Part shown: positions 10,628 to 22,463 of the stretch, in pieces | Layout: every line of letters begins with the position of its first letter | Position numbering within the stretch: position 1 is the first letter of the stretch | DNA from: Gloeopeniophorella convolvens | Taxonomy: Eukaryota > Basidiomycota > Agaricomycetes > Russulales | DNA length: 64,000 nucleotides | NCBI GenBank assembly: GCA_022496205.1 | Contig: WTXD01000002.1 | Coordinates: 62,001-126,000, forward strand | Direction: 5' to 3' | Notes under the pieces: model-generated | The model's database searches: none | The model's input: only the letters and a program-made list of their open reading frames with translations | What the model was told of the DNA's origin: nothing | Position numbers and translations under genes: made by a program

Positions 10628-12179
10628 ATGTCCTCAGACGCAGGCGTAACTCTCAACGGCGCAGGGGACTTCACCAGCATCCCGATCCTCGACTACGCCC
10701 TCCTCGCCTCCCCGACCACCCGTCCCGCCTTCCTCACGCAGCTCCGCAGCGCCCTGATCACAACCGGCTTCCTCTACCTCGCGCACCCGCCCGTGCCGCC
10801 CGCGCTCATCGACGCGATCGTCGCGCACCTCCCGCGCGTGTTCGCGCTCCCGCAGGAGACAAAGGACGCGCTGCGCATGGCGCGCTCGCCGCACTTCCTC
10901 GGGTACTCGAAGCTCGGCGCGGAGCGCACGCGCGGCGCGGCGGACATGCGCGAGCAGTGGGACTTTGCGACGCCGCGCGCGTGCCTGTGGGCGCCCGGCG
11001 CGCCGGAGTACCGCCGGCTCTGGGGGCCCTCGCAGGTGCGCTCGCCCCGCCCCGCCAGCGAGAGACGGCTGAACGCTTGGGGCGCAGTGGCCGGACGAGG
11101 CGGACGTGCCCGGGTTTCGCGCCGCGTTCGAGGAGTACCTTGCGAGGGTCGAGGCGCTCGCGTACGAGTTTGCGCAGCTCGTCGGCGAGGCGCTCGGCGT
11201 GGGCCCCGACGGGCTCGCGCGGTTCTACGACGCGCGCGAGCTGATGCAGCACCGCGCCAAGGTGCGCGTGGCACGCTCCCGCACATGCGCACAGGCGGGG
11301 CAGGGCGCTGACGTGCAAAGCAGATCGTGAAGTACCCCGCGCGCGACACGGTCGCGTCCGCGCAGGGCGTGGGCCCGCACTTCGACGCGGGCTTCCTGAC
11401 CTTCGTGCGTGCCATAGCCCGACGAACGCACGAACGCGTGGGCTGAATGCGGCGGACCGGCGGGGCGGCAGCTCCTGCAGGCGTCGGACCACCCCGGGCT
11501 GCAGGTGCAGAACCTCGCGGGCACGTGGATCGACGTGCCGCCGCGCGCGCACACGTTTGTCGTCAACATCGGCAAAGGCACGCCGTGCTCCTTTCCTCCG
11601 TGCTGTATGCCTGTACGGGGCGCTGATAAGCCGGCGGCGGCAGGGCTCGAGGCGGTGACGCAGGGCCTCGCGCGCGCAACGTCGCACCGCGTGCTCGCGC
11701 CGCCGCCCGGCGGCGGGCCACGCTACTCGATTCCGTTCTTCCAGAATATCGCGCAGGACGTGCGGCTGGCCGAGCATGCGCTGCAGTGTGCGTCCGATGC
11801 TGCGGCCGCTGCGGCCCGGTACCTGGCTGACGAGGTCGCGTGTGTACGCAGTCCCGGAGGAGGTGCTGCGGCTCAAGGAGACGCGCGGCGAGATTGGTGT
11901 GACGGAGTGTGAGTCGCGTGGGATCGCCGTGATGTTGTGGTGGCGATGGCTGACGGCGCGCAGCGGTGAACTTCAGCGAGTATGACTCGCTGCCGTCGGG
12001 GCAGGTCGCGCTCATTGGCCGAGTCAAGTGCGTCGTCTCTGCTCCTGCTGCGCCCGTGCTGAGTCGCGCGTGCCGCGCGTGGTGGCAGGAGTCATCCCGA
12101 CGTCGCAGCGGCGCACTATCCCGATCTGTTCAAGCAGTTCTTCCCGGAGGGCATGCCGACGCACGGCACGGCGTACTAA
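10628..12179 (+). CDS. isopenicillin-N-synthase-like 2OG-Fe(II) dioxygenase
   Basis: Non-heme iron oxygenase of the DIOX_N plus 2OG-FeII_Oxy architecture. It would hydroxylate or oxidise a small molecule using 2-oxoglutarate and O2. The start MSSDAGVTLNG at 10628 is followed by the DIOX_N core: SIPILDYALL, then GFLYLAHPPV and FALPQETKDAL. Next come the HFLGYSKLGAERT and MREQWDF segments. The catalytic half holds the HxD iron ligands in GPHFDAGFLTF, the strand LQVQNLAGTWIDVPP, VVNIG, the distal His in TSHRV, and the RYSIPFF motif whose R-x-S binds 2-oxoglutarate. The end is GMPTHGTAY at 12177-12179. All catalytic residues are present. Introns fall after LWGPSQ, QHRAK and elsewhere. GC at third positions is very high. 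The specific substrate is unknown. True IPNS is not implied, since the family is broad in fungi. Confidence 0.88.
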
Positions 12180-12591
12180 GCGACGCAGCAGAGCAGCAAC
12201 AGCGCGAAGGCTCAAAAAGGTGCCGGGGTCGAGATCCGCGGATCGACGGGCGATTGCAGTGTTGGGGTGTTGTTGTACGAGGCAGGCGGGCAATGCCGTA
12301 GTGCACCGCCGGTGCCGACCGGGAATTCCTGGGAAGAGTTCTATGCATGGTACGAGCGAGTGCGAGATGATCTAGAAGAGAGTTCAGGTTCAGAATCGAA
12401 GCTGTGTTGTTTTGTGTATGTGTAAGTACATATCGCACTGCCGCAGAATCACATGCGATGCCGAGGTGCGCAGATTGGGTTTGTCTATCGCATCTGGCGG
12501 TGCTGTTGCTCTGGCGAACAGAATCGCGGAAGCTGGGGTGCACTGGTAGATACGGCCAACTGCCGGCATGTGTCCGTTCAAGTGTTTCTGC

Positions 12592-12709
12592 ATGCTTCGA
12601 ATCCTTATGTCGTTTCAGAGAAGCTGCTTGAGATGGACAGGCGCCGGTGATCGCAACACGACTTATCATGTCCATGTTCGAGCCCGCGCCGCACAACTGA
12701 CACTTGAAA
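12592..12709 (-). pseudogene. C2H2 zinc-finger-like remnant
   Basis: The minus strand reads FKCQLCG near 12709-12689 and SLKRHKDSKH near 12621-12592. These are the two halves of a C2H2 finger, but 28 residues apart instead of 12. A GT..AG span of about 42 nt between them could restore near-normal spacing. It sits in a 260-codon open frame (12130-12912) that otherwise has no domain and overlaps the 3' end of the oxygenase gene antisense. It could be a remnant, one exon of an unrecognised gene, or chance. Confidence 0.28.
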
Positions 12710-14352
12710 GGCTCGAGCCTAAAGAGGCCTCGATGGAGTAGCCCTGGAGACACTATCTGGGCGTGTATTAAGTTCTGCAGATGCCGAAGACACAGATAAA
12801 TACAGTCGCAGATCGTCGACCCACAGTACAACGCCAGTGCGAGGCGCCCGGCCGCTCCCGGCAGACGCCATCCAATGCGCGCGGAGAGATGGCCAATCCA
12901 GGGATATGACATGGCTGATTACAATCATACGCCACCTCCATTACTGTAGGAAGATGGGCTCGGGAGTCGTATTGATTGGTTTCGATGACGCCAGAAGTTC
13001 ATCAATCGGCGCATGCCAGCGAGTCGCCACCTCAGCCTGGGCACTTCGAGCTCCTCAAAGGAGCATGCGGCCGGGCCTCGAGTACATCGGAGCGGCTTTG
13101 CAGCCGCGGTAATTGTTGTGCAGCATTGATGCATGACGGTGGAGGAAATGGAAGCCAGAGGGCGCAGCATGGGCCCGCGGTACGTGGGGGCGCAAGAAGC
13201 TCGTTCGGCAGTATAGATGAGCTCGTCACCTGGTGTTGGTGCAGGGAGGCTGGCCGTGCGCAGGCTGTCAGATGGGCGCCTGGGTCGGGGCGACTCAGGC
13301 ACGCACCCGTCGAGGACTTGTGCCCGCTCCGGCGGGGATATCGGCATGCGGATCTGGCTGGGCAGGCGGGATGACGGGGTCCAGCCAACCCAGCTCCATT
13401 GTGCCTGCGCCGTGGTCCGCACAAGGTCCGGGGCGTGCGTGGCGTGCGAGTAGCGCCCCGACCCGCGGTCCTGAGCGCTGTCTGAGCGGGCGCGCAGACT
13501 GCGCGGGGGCTGCGACGTGATTGCGGGGCTGCGCGGTGCGTCGCGGCGTGTGTAGGGAGGCGTAGGGCCGCGGGCGTTACAGCACAGTTACGCGTTACGG
13601 GTGCAGACGGCGCGCGGGCGGCGGGCGAGACCGCCAGTCGGGGCGCGACAGCTTCGGAGCGCTAGCGCGAGGGGCGCCAATCGTTCACAAGGGGCGCTTC
13701 GAGATTGTCGGCCAGGTCCGCTAGCTGCCATAACTTACACTTTTTTTGCACATGTTCATGGGATCTATCATTACGGCGCTTCACTGAATGGGGCGTCGGA
13801 GCCCTGCCAAAATGGGCGCTTCGAACGGGGCGCAGTGCTGAGTACATGAGTAACGAGGCGGAGAGGAAGCTGATGGTGTGGAGGCCGTCGTGCGGCTGGG
13901 TGCCAGCGTGCGCATGCTAGCGCGGGTCCGATGAGCGGGCTCCGTGAGCGGTGCTCGATGCTCAGCTGCGCGCCAAAACTTGCGGCGGCCTTCGAGGCCG
14001 GGGGAGGAGCCGGAGCACTGGCTTGAAACTGGAGACGGGGGGCACAGGTTTTTGTATAGGTTGATCGCCCGAGCTCTGTGCCGCTGGCGCTGCAGAGGGC
14101 CGCTACTTTGGCCGCATCAAATTTACCACACAACGTGGATATCTGCTGCTTATGGAATCGAGACGGCGGCGGAAGGAAACGCTGCTGGGTTACGGCTGGC
14201 TTGGGGGCCCATTGTCGGGCTGCGAGATCACAGGGCCCGGGGCTACCCTGATGGTGGCTCTGCCCTGTCTTGTTTTCGAAATATATAACGTTGGGTGATT
14301 GGCTGGAGAGGACAAGTGAGGAGGCACAAAGGAGCAGCGGCGGATTACTCGC

Positions 14353-14360
14353 TATTTAAT
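14353..14360 (+). promoter_or_regulatory. TATA-like box upstream of GID4
   Basis: TATTTAAT about 89 bp before the ATG at 14449 suits a fungal core promoter. Confidence 0.35.
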
Positions 14361-14448
14361 TTGCACGTGCGCCTTGGGCAAGCGGCGCACTCGACGGGTT
14401 CTCACCCTCTTCATCTCCACACCACCGGACTCTCCTCTTCCTCCAACC

Positions 14449-15982
14449 ATGCCTGTCTCTCCCTCCGCCCTCCCCCTCCAGCTCGATCCCCACCCCCAGC
14501 CGCAGATCAAGCTATGTTCCTCGTGTCGCTCACCCTTATCTCAAGACCAAGACCCCGTTCCCCATTTCTTCGATGACGCCGACGTTAATGACCACCTTAT
14601 GATGTGTCGTCCCTGCCGGGAGCGGCACCTACTGCAGGCAATCCAGCAGCAGACTCACGAAATACCCCCGTATCATGACGTCGACGAGCAGCACGGTTTG
14701 CACGCCCATTCAGCTCGTGGCCTCAACGAGGCCTCCCCTCGTGCTCCTGCCATCGACAGCCCCGTTCCAGAAGCGGTCCAGATGGACAGCTCTTCATCCA
14801 TGCAACTACCCGCTTCTCGTCCGCTCTCTGACCGCCCCATGCCATCCAAAGCCGTGTACGAAATCCCCGTCTCGTCCGCCGCCAGCAAACGTGCAGCGTT
14901 GACCATCACGACCTCTGTCGCCTCTGACGCGCTTCACCCAGCATCCCCGTCGAATTCTCCTTTCGTGCCGTCGCCTGTACCGCCAAGCGCCGCATCTCTC
15001 CATTTTTCCGCGAGGCCTGACCCATTCGTCGACATAACACGCATCCGCATGCGGTCGCAGGGGCACCACTGCCTCTATCCCGGCGCGACCTTCCAGGGAA
15101 CGCAGAAGAGCGGGCGCAATAGCTACGATGTGACCGTCTCTATAGTGGTCCGTTGGTCCAGCATCCCGGTCGGTGCATTCGAATGGAACTGACATGGATG
15201 TAACAGGATGTCGACTTTTCGTCCTCCTTCCTATGCGGTTATCTGTGCATCAGGGGCCTCACCGACGACTGGCCGGAACTGACGACCTATTTCGATGCCG
15301 AGATTATCGGCAGTCGGTATGGCTTCTTGACGCGGAATTGGGGCGCGAACGAGCAGGAAGACATGGTCCACTGGGCACGCTTCCCAGCCTTCCGCCACGT
15401 CAAGAATAAGCTGAAGGCTCCACATCTGACCATGGACGGTTATCCGGGGGCTGTCTTTATGCGATGGAAAGAGCGCTTTTTGGTCCCTGACCACCGTGTG
15501 CAGGATATAAATGGAGCTAGCTTCGCAGGTAACCCTTCAACGTTATTTTGAGGTTATCTTCTTACTAAGCTCTTGGCAGGATTTTATTATGTCTGCGTCG
15601 ACTTCAACTCGCACGCACAGGCCCCCGCGACGCCGACGCGCCAGTTCTCGCAGCAGACGCCGGTACTTCGGGAGGAGCTGGACGTGGAGCTGTCACAGTC
15701 CCCAACTGTGCCTAAGCCAGAGTCGACTAGCGCACGCCGGACAAGAGGGGCGTCTGTGCACGACGATTACGCAGTCTCACAGCGATCCTCATCTGTTGGA
15801 GCACGATCGGGACCTGGGGTGGCTACCATGAGCGGCTTTTACTTCCACCAAAACTCAGAGCCGTAAGCCCTGGTGGACGATGCGTTGGCGATGTGTCGCT
15901 GATGCCGCTGTCGAACAGATACCAGCAGCTGTCGCTGCAACACGTCCCGGAAAGCGTGAGTACGAGCTTCGAGCTCCGATGA
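14449..15982 (+). CDS. GID4/Vid24 substrate receptor of the GID/CTLH E3 ligase, 455 aa
   Basis: GID4 recognises N-terminal proline degrons and hands gluconeogenic enzymes to the GID (CTLH) ubiquitin ligase. Exons 14449-15147, 15207-15528, 15580-15862 and 15919-15982 sum to 1368 nt. I chose the ATG of MPVSPSALPL; another in-frame ATG lies 75 nt upstream. Residues 1-60 carry two CxxC pairs (CSSC and CRPC) that may form a small zinc site. A Ser/Pro-rich region follows. The beta-barrel domain starts near residue 205: YPGATFQGTQKSGRNSYDV, then FLCGYLCIRGLTDDWPELT, FDAEIIG, FLTRNWGANEQED, VFMRWKERFLVPDHRV, INGASFAGFYYVCVDF. The last exon gives YQQLSLQHVPES and FELR at the end, typical of the family. 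A low-complexity insert of about 75 residues separates FYYVCVDF from the final strand GFYFHQNSEP. The core is complete, so it should be functional. Confidence 0.93.
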
Positions 15983-16699
15983 AGCGTTGGCGCAGGACAC
16001 CTTCCAAAAAGGGCCATGTGCAAGGCCGCTCCGGCCGTCTCGGAGGTTCCGACGGCTGGATGGGGAAATCCGACGGACCGCGCGGCCGACGGCTGCTTTG
16101 CCTTTCGCTTTGCAACTTATGCGGGCTCTTTGGGACTGTGTTGCTCCTCTACGTAGTATATTTCCCCGCGCCTCACTGCTTATTTCCTCCCCTCTCTTAC
16201 TTTTCTATCTCCTGTACTCACCGCCCCATCCAGTCGATTGTAGTTTTGTACCATCTCCGTATGATTTTTCGTCAGCCCTCCAATGCATCGTCTGTTGGCT
16301 CGTCTCGTCCCTGTCTGCTCGTATGACGCTTCTCCAGCGGCTCCGTTTAACTTCCGCAGCTGCGAGCGCCGCAGCTGTGCTCACACGACTAGACCGGTTA
16401 ACAACGGTGACCAGAGGTCTCCCGAATCATATGAGTATCATATGTCGTGTTGGAGTGTTATTTAAACATCGCAGCTGGGCCAAGGAGTCGTCGTGTCCAG
16501 CCCCGCGTACCTACTCCACACGCGCCCGAGAGCGTTCCAGGCGACATTGAGCGCCGAAATTCGTTTCATTGCTTCACAGGGTGCCGTCGCAACGCGCCTG
16601 CTTTTTCTCCACTCACCACCACTTATACCCACCTTCTTCAACTTAAACTTAGCTTGCACAAGCCCCTGTCAGCTACAATCAGAGGCCAGGCCAACAATT
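15983..16699. other. intergenic, promoter of the monooxygenase gene
   Basis: Pyrimidine-rich stretches typical of fungal leaders occur from about 16600. A TTTAAA-like word lies near 16462. No gene is seen. Confidence 0.45.
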
Positions 16700-19299
16700 A
16701 TGTCATCAACACCAAAGCCACCACTGACCGGCGACGCGCTCCGACCGGAGACGGACGAGACAACGCGTGTTCTCATCATTGGTGCAGGGTGAGCACAGGC
16801 CTACACAGGTCCTCGTCGCCGTGCTCACGCGTGCCCTAAGTGTTGCAGGGATCGTGGCGGCCATTGCGCTCAAACAGGACCTCCGCTATGAGGGCTTCAC
16901 GGTGCGTGCGTAGTACGCCGCGCGCCGGGGGACGCCCGATCGCTGCGGCCGGCCGCGTGGGCGCGGCTGCGACGGTCTGCGGTGTTCCTTGCGCGCGCGC
17001 GCGCGTTGCGTAGCTGCTTAGTAGCGCGTAGTACTTACGGCGCGTTTGATGCGGCGCGCAGATATACGAGAAGGCACAGGACGGCGTCGGCGGCGTGTGG
17101 AGGGTGCGTCACGCCGCGATCTGACTGTCGCGTCTCCTAGCGCTGACCCGCGCGCCCATCTCCTCACCAGGAGAACACCTATCCTGTGCGTCCGCGTCCG
17201 CGCACACTCCGTGATGGGCCCGCTGACCCCCCGCGTGCCTTGCAGGGCTGCGGCTCGGATGTCCCGGGGCACTGGTACTCCTTCTCGCGCGCGCTGAACC
17301 CGCGCTGGGCGTCGTACTACCCGCAGCAGCCGGAGCTCCGCGCGTACTGGGACGGGCTGTGGACCGCGCACGGCCTGCGCGCGCACACGCGCTGCGGGAC
17401 GGAGGTCGTGCGCGCGACGTGGGACGCGCGCGCGCAGCGCTACGCAGTCGTGCTCGAGGACGTCGCGAGCGGCGCGCAGCGCACCGTCAGCGCGCAGGTC
17501 GTCATCAGCGGCGAGGGCGGGTTCAAGGCGCCCGTCGTGCCGCCGGATCTGCGCGGCGCGGAGGTGTTCAAGGGCGCAGCATGGCACTCGGCGGCGTGGC
17601 GGCATGATGTGCCGCTCAAGGGCAAACGCGTCGGCGTGATCGGGAACGGGTGCTCTGCGTGCGTCGGGGGGCGGTGGCGGTGGTGGTGGTGGCGTGTGTG
17701 GGCTGACGCGCGGGGTGCTTGTTTGCAGCGCGCAGTTCGTGCCGAAGATCTCGGAGGACCCGTCGGTCGAGGTGATCAACTTTGCGCGCACGCCGCAGTG
17801 GTACGCGCCGCGGGTGAGGCATGCCTGTTCGTCGTCGTGGCAGAGTACACTGATCCTGTTGCCGGCGGGTGCAATACGACTACCCCGAGTGGGTCAAGTG
17901 GGTCTTTGCGCACGTACCGTTCGTAATGCGGGCCTACCGCGCATTCCTGATGGCCAGGGTGTGTCGATCTTACGTGGCTATGAATACCGATCCTGATCCT
18001 GACCGGCGCCCCGCCCACAGACCGACATGGGCTACCTCTTGTTCCGTGGGACCGAGTCGTTCGTACAGCGTCTGGCACGGAAGGCACGTCCGCACTCCCG
18101 CACGGGCGCGGCGCGGTGCTCACGTATGCTGCTGGCAGGAAATGACCAAATACATCAAGATGAGGGCGCCGGAGGAGTATCACGACATGCTCGTGCCCAA
18201 GTACCGTACGCACGCCCGCTTCCCCCTTCTTCGCTCTTGCGCTGGGCCGCTGGGGTGCTCACGGCCCTGCACCCCGTACAGCGCCGGGCTGCAAGCGCAT
18301 CATCATTGACCCCGGGTACCTCAAGAGCCTACGCCGCCCGAACGTGTCGCTGAACTACACCGCCATCGAGCGCGTCGTGCCGGAGGGCATCCTGCTCAAG
18401 ACGGGCGAGATCGTCCCACTCGACGTGATCGTCTTCGGAACGGGCTTCTCCCTGGTGCGTCTCCGTGGGGATCCCCGCGCGCTAGGGGCTGAATATGTGC
18501 TGACTCGTTGCGCACTGCAGCTGCCCCCGCGCCTTGAGGTGTACGGCGTCGGCGGGCTCCGGCTCGCGGATTACTACGACGCCAAGGGTGGCGCGGAGGC
18601 GTACTACGGCCTCGCGGTGCCGAACTTCCCGAACTACTTTATGATGCTCGGTGCGTCGGAGCGCCGCCGTGTGATTGCCCCGCGCGCGCTGACTTGGTCG
18701 TATTTCCCTTTCCGCCACAGGCCCAAACAGCGCCGGCGGGCACGCGTCCGTGATCTTTAATGAAGAGGTGCAGGTGCGTGACTTTGGCGCGCGCGCGCGC
18801 AATCAGACGTCCCTGACAGACCGTGTGTGTATTGGTGTGCGGGTAGCTCAACCACGCGATGCAGCTCGTGAAGCCGATCCTCGAGGGCGCGGTGCAGTCG
18901 TTCGCGGTGCGCGAGGAGGCGAGCGCGCGGTACAACGCGTGGTTGCAGAACCGGCTCAGGACGTCGGTGTGGAACTTCTGCCAGTCCTACTACCGACGCG
19001 AGAGCGCGGACGGGAAGAACATCGCGGCGTTCCCGGGACCGGTGTCGCTCTTCTGGTGGCTCGCGCGCAAGCCGCGCTACGCGGACTACGAGGTCGTCGG
19101 CGGCGAACGCTGGCTGCGGGCGCGGCGGCAGCGGAGCTGGGGCGGAGCGGCGGTGGCTGTGCTGCTGCTGTCGGTCGTGCTCGCGGGCGTGCTGCATGTG
19201 AAGAACGTGGACGTGCTGCGGCGCGTAAATGTAGTGGGCGTGAGCTGCTTGCCAGTTCTTGCCATTGTCGAGCGCGCTAAGGCAGCGCTCGGCCTGTGA
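16700..19299 (+). CDS. flavin-containing (Baeyer-Villiger-like) monooxygenase
   Basis: NADPH-dependent FAD monooxygenase of the FMO/BVMO family, about 600 aa after splicing of many short introns. It starts MSSTPKPPLTGD. The FAD Rossmann motif is read as VLIIGAGVAGIVAAI, using a CTAAG acceptor so that exon 2 begins at 16841; the nearby TTGCAG acceptor would lose the third glycine. Then come IYEKAQDGVGGVWR, NTYPGCGSDVPGHWYSFS, the BVMO fingerprint F-x-G-x3-H-x3-W in VFKGAAWHSAAWRHD, the NADPH Rossmann motif VGVIGNGCSAAQFVP, then FARTPQW, PGCKRIIIDPGYL, RPNVSLNY and LDVIVFGTGF, and PNFPNYFMMLG. The C-terminus has a hydrophobic segment (VAVLLLSVVLAGVL) likely to anchor it in a membrane. Substrate unknown. 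Confidence 0.9.
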
Positions 19300-19660
19300 G
19301 TGGGGGTGGTGTCAAGGCCTGCAGCTGTGTCTACATATAATTTGCTATCGTACTGCTTTGTATGCTTCTCAAACATAGACTCGCATCGACATGATATATA
19401 AGTGGCTCCCTCTGCGTCTGGATCAGAATGTGGCCGTGTATGACGTTGGAGGTGGGCCCGGCAGCAGAGGCGGCGCATGGCAGAGCTGGGTGGGCAAATA
19501 AAAATAGAGCCCGGCGCGGGGAACGCCGGGAGCGCCGTGGCAAGAAAAGCTGCTTCCCGCGTCCTGCTCTCGAATACACCCAGGGCCTGCAGGGCCATAA
19601 TATTCCCTTCCCCTTCCCCTCCCTCCCCTCCTTTTAGCTTACCTCCGCGCCCCCCTCAAC
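19300..19660. other. intergenic, promoter of the CK1 gene
   Basis: Contains ATATATAAG near 19393-19402 and a C/T-rich tract at about 19605-19635 just before the ATG, both usual for fungal promoters. Confidence 0.4.
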
Positions 19661-21637
19661 ATGTCGACACACACCCACGGCAGCACCGGCTCAACCCAGA
19701 ACATCGTCGGCGTCCACTACCGCGTTGGCAAGAAGATCGGCGAGGGCTCATTTGGCGTCATTTTCGAGGGTCCGCCCCAGCTCGCTGGCCCGCTCCACTC
19801 GCCTAGCTGACATCCCCGCCCCGCGTCCCCGCAGGTGTCAACCTCCTCAACTCTCAGAATGTGGCCATCAAATTTGTGCGCAGTGTGCCATTCATTTACG
19901 CGAGCATCGTAGTGACAGAGCCCTCCCTCTTCCTTCTCTTGAACCCTGCAGGAGCCCAGGAAGGCGGAAGCCCCGCAACTCCGTGACGAATGCCGGTCGT
20001 ATCGCATTCTGGCTGGTTGTCGTGCGTCGCTTCTTCGGAGTTACGCGCGCGCATATACATGGTTCTGAGATGCCGCGTGTGCTAGCTGGGATCCCACAGA
20101 TATACCATTTTGGCCAGGAGGGGCTGCACAACATCCTGGTCATCGACCTCCTGGGGCCGAGCCTGGAGGACCTGTTCGACATGTGTGGGCGGAAGTTCTC
20201 GATCAAGACGGTGTGCATGGCGGCGCGGCAGATGGTGCGTCGCGCGCGCGGTGTGCTGCGCCGGCTACGCTGCCTGCCCTTGGCCTCTGACTGTCCCGTC
20301 ACAGATCTCGCGCGTGCAGACGATCCACGAGAAGAATTTGATCTACCGCGATATCAAGCCAGACAACTTTCTCGTCGGACGGCCGGGGACAAAGGCCTCG
20401 AACGGTGCGCCTCTCTCGGCGGCTTGGCGTCGCTTCTGTTGCTGATCTCCACGTGTGACACAGTGGTCCATGTCGTCGACTTTGGGATGGCCAAGCAGTA
20501 CCGCGACCCAAAGACGAAGCAGCACATTCCCTATCGGGAGCGCAAGAGTCTGAGCGGGACGGCCCGTTACATGAGCATCAACACCCATCTCGGCCGCGGT
20601 ACGTGCTTCTCCGCCACGGGGTGATTGCATTCCAATCTGATGTCGCTGATTGGCAGAACAATCACGGCGCGACGATCTCGAGTCGCTTGGCCACGTTTTC
20701 ATGTACTTTCTCCGCGGCAGCCTGCCCTGGCAGGGCCTTAAAGCCGCCACGAACAAGCAGAAGTACGAGAAGATCGGCGAGAAGAAGCAGACAACCCCCA
20801 TCAAGGAACTCTGTGAGGGCTATCCTGGTAAATCGGGCAACCCTATTCCCTTTTTTGGTTGTCTCTGATGTGCCTGTCCATTCAGAGGAGTTTGGCATCT
20901 ATCTCAACTATGTCCGCAAGCTTGGCTTTGAGGAAACGCCGGACTATGAATTTTTGCGTGAACTTTTCGCCAAGGTCATGAAGAACAATAACGACATTGA
21001 CGATGGCGTATACGATTGGAACTTACTAAATGGTGGACGAGGCTGGGAGGCCGCTGCTGTGAGTTTTGTATTTCTGCACTTCAAGATCGCCGCTTGACCC
21101 CCTGTGGCAGAGCAAGAACCAGATACTCGCACAAGTCCCGAATGCTCCACCCCCGCAATCACCGCAGCCTGATCGTCGGAGAGACCTCCAACGCCGAGAG
21201 TCTGATCGCCGCAGGACGTCCAAGGTAACCAATCGCTGCCTACGAATCCATCAAACGCTTACGATCTCTCTCCCAAGGTGCAACCAATGCTAACACCTGG
21301 TAGTGGCAACACTCCGGGTCAAGTCACACCGCTTTCTGCCGCTGCACAGGTTAACGTCCCGGTCTCAGCAGTGCACCGCAACAGCCACAATCCGAGCCCT
21401 CAACACCCCTATGCCGCAGGTGGTTACGAGTACCAGCGCGGCGAGGGCGGTGAGGACGTGTATAGCCAGCAGCAGTACGGGCGCGCTTCACCAATGATGT
21501 CGAGCGCAGCGCCACCGGTCGTCACCCCGGGAGGCGCGAATCCAGGCGTTGGCGCGTCGCACGACAGAGACGCGCAGGACGGCGAGCCACCACAGAAGAG
21601 CGCCCTATGGAAGATCCTGACATGTAGCTGTGGTTGA
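19661..21637 (+). CDS. casein kinase I (Yck/CK1-gamma-like) Ser/Thr kinase
   Basis: Monomeric kinase. The Yck/CK1-gamma branch works at the plasma membrane in endocytosis, morphogenesis and nutrient signalling. About 10 exons. Domains in order: a short Thr/Ser/Gly-rich N-terminus (MSTHTHGST), Gly-rich loop [19 protein letters not shown] catalytic Lys, the CK1 signature [11 protein letters not shown], catalytic loop [25 protein letters not shown] as the DFG motif, and the CK1 substitution for [16 protein letters not shown]. Then come [22 protein letters not shown] and KYEKIGEKK. The tail of about 150 residues is rich in Gln, Pro, Ser and Gly and ends [10 protein letters not shown]. The terminal cysteines resemble the palmitoylated Cys pair of yeast Yck1/2, so membrane attachment is inferred. 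All catalytic residues are present. Confidence 0.93.
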
Positions 21638-22463
21638 GCATCTTGATTTCTCTTTCCTCCGCGGGCTTCGGTTTCTGGTTCAGTTCACTCACGACGTTCG
21701 TCCCAACGATCTAACCCACTCATTGTTAGTTAATTTGCTCCGCTCCGCATGTTTCCACGAGTCGCGCGTGCATTGTTCATCGGTCTATTTGTTGCCTCCC
21801 CCGTTTTACCCCATTTACCAATTGTCCCCTTCACCTTTCGTGTCTCTCTTTAGATACCCTTGCTTTTCTAATCGGTTCTTCCGGTGTGCGTTGTTCACTT
21901 GGATTATGCTGCTCTAATTCGAACGGCGGCGGCGACTATTCGCAGTCAGATGCGTGGCATGGTATGCGTTCTCTCTGGTGGCTTTGGTGAAGGAATAACA
22001 ACGTGCTGCAATCTTTGCTCGTTTTGCCAAGTATTTAGTAGACATCTGTGGGACGATCGGCGACTGGGAATCACTTGTGTCCAGGCACAAAATCGCGACA
22101 AGCTACAGTCTGACCTATCGTATACCACCTTTTCGAACCCTGGAGCTGCGGGCCATTATAATCATGGGTTATTGCAGGATATGGGTTTGAGGGGCACCAA
22201 TGAGCCCAATCCTGCGTCTCCGTGGGCCAAAAATCCTGTGAAATATGGCGGAAAATGTACTTTTATGGGTATGGGTTATGACAAGTTTGACTATAGTCGT
22301 GCATTCAGGGGGCTAGACACGACGCAGGGAATATTATGCAGCGAGCTGTGTAAAAGATACAACTTAGATCTGCTCTGACAGACAGCAAAACGACAGCAAC
22401 GCAAGGAACAAAGCATGGAGACAAAGAAGGATGCACCACCACCGGCCCGACGCACACGCAGGT
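21638..22463. other. convergent intergenic region
   Basis: Lies between the 3' ends of the CK1 gene (plus) and the coiled-coil gene (minus). It is more AT-rich than its neighbours and holds no supported gene. Confidence 0.5.

Larger units (their letters stand above)
12180..14448. other. long intergenic region before GID4
   Basis: No complete gene found in about 2.3 kb. The only notable coding-like signal is a C2H2 zinc-finger-like motif on the minus strand (12592-12709), listed separately. The last 200 bp are the promoter and 5' leader of the GID4 gene. Confidence 0.45.

Noticed and set aside
10806..11876. Minus-strand 356-codon open frame over the 2OG oxygenase
   Set aside because: Arg-rich shadow. 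The plus strand carries all catalytic motifs of the oxygenase.
17018..17791. Minus-strand 257-codon frame over the monooxygenase
   Set aside because: Shadow of a very GC-rich exon, with no recognisable protein.
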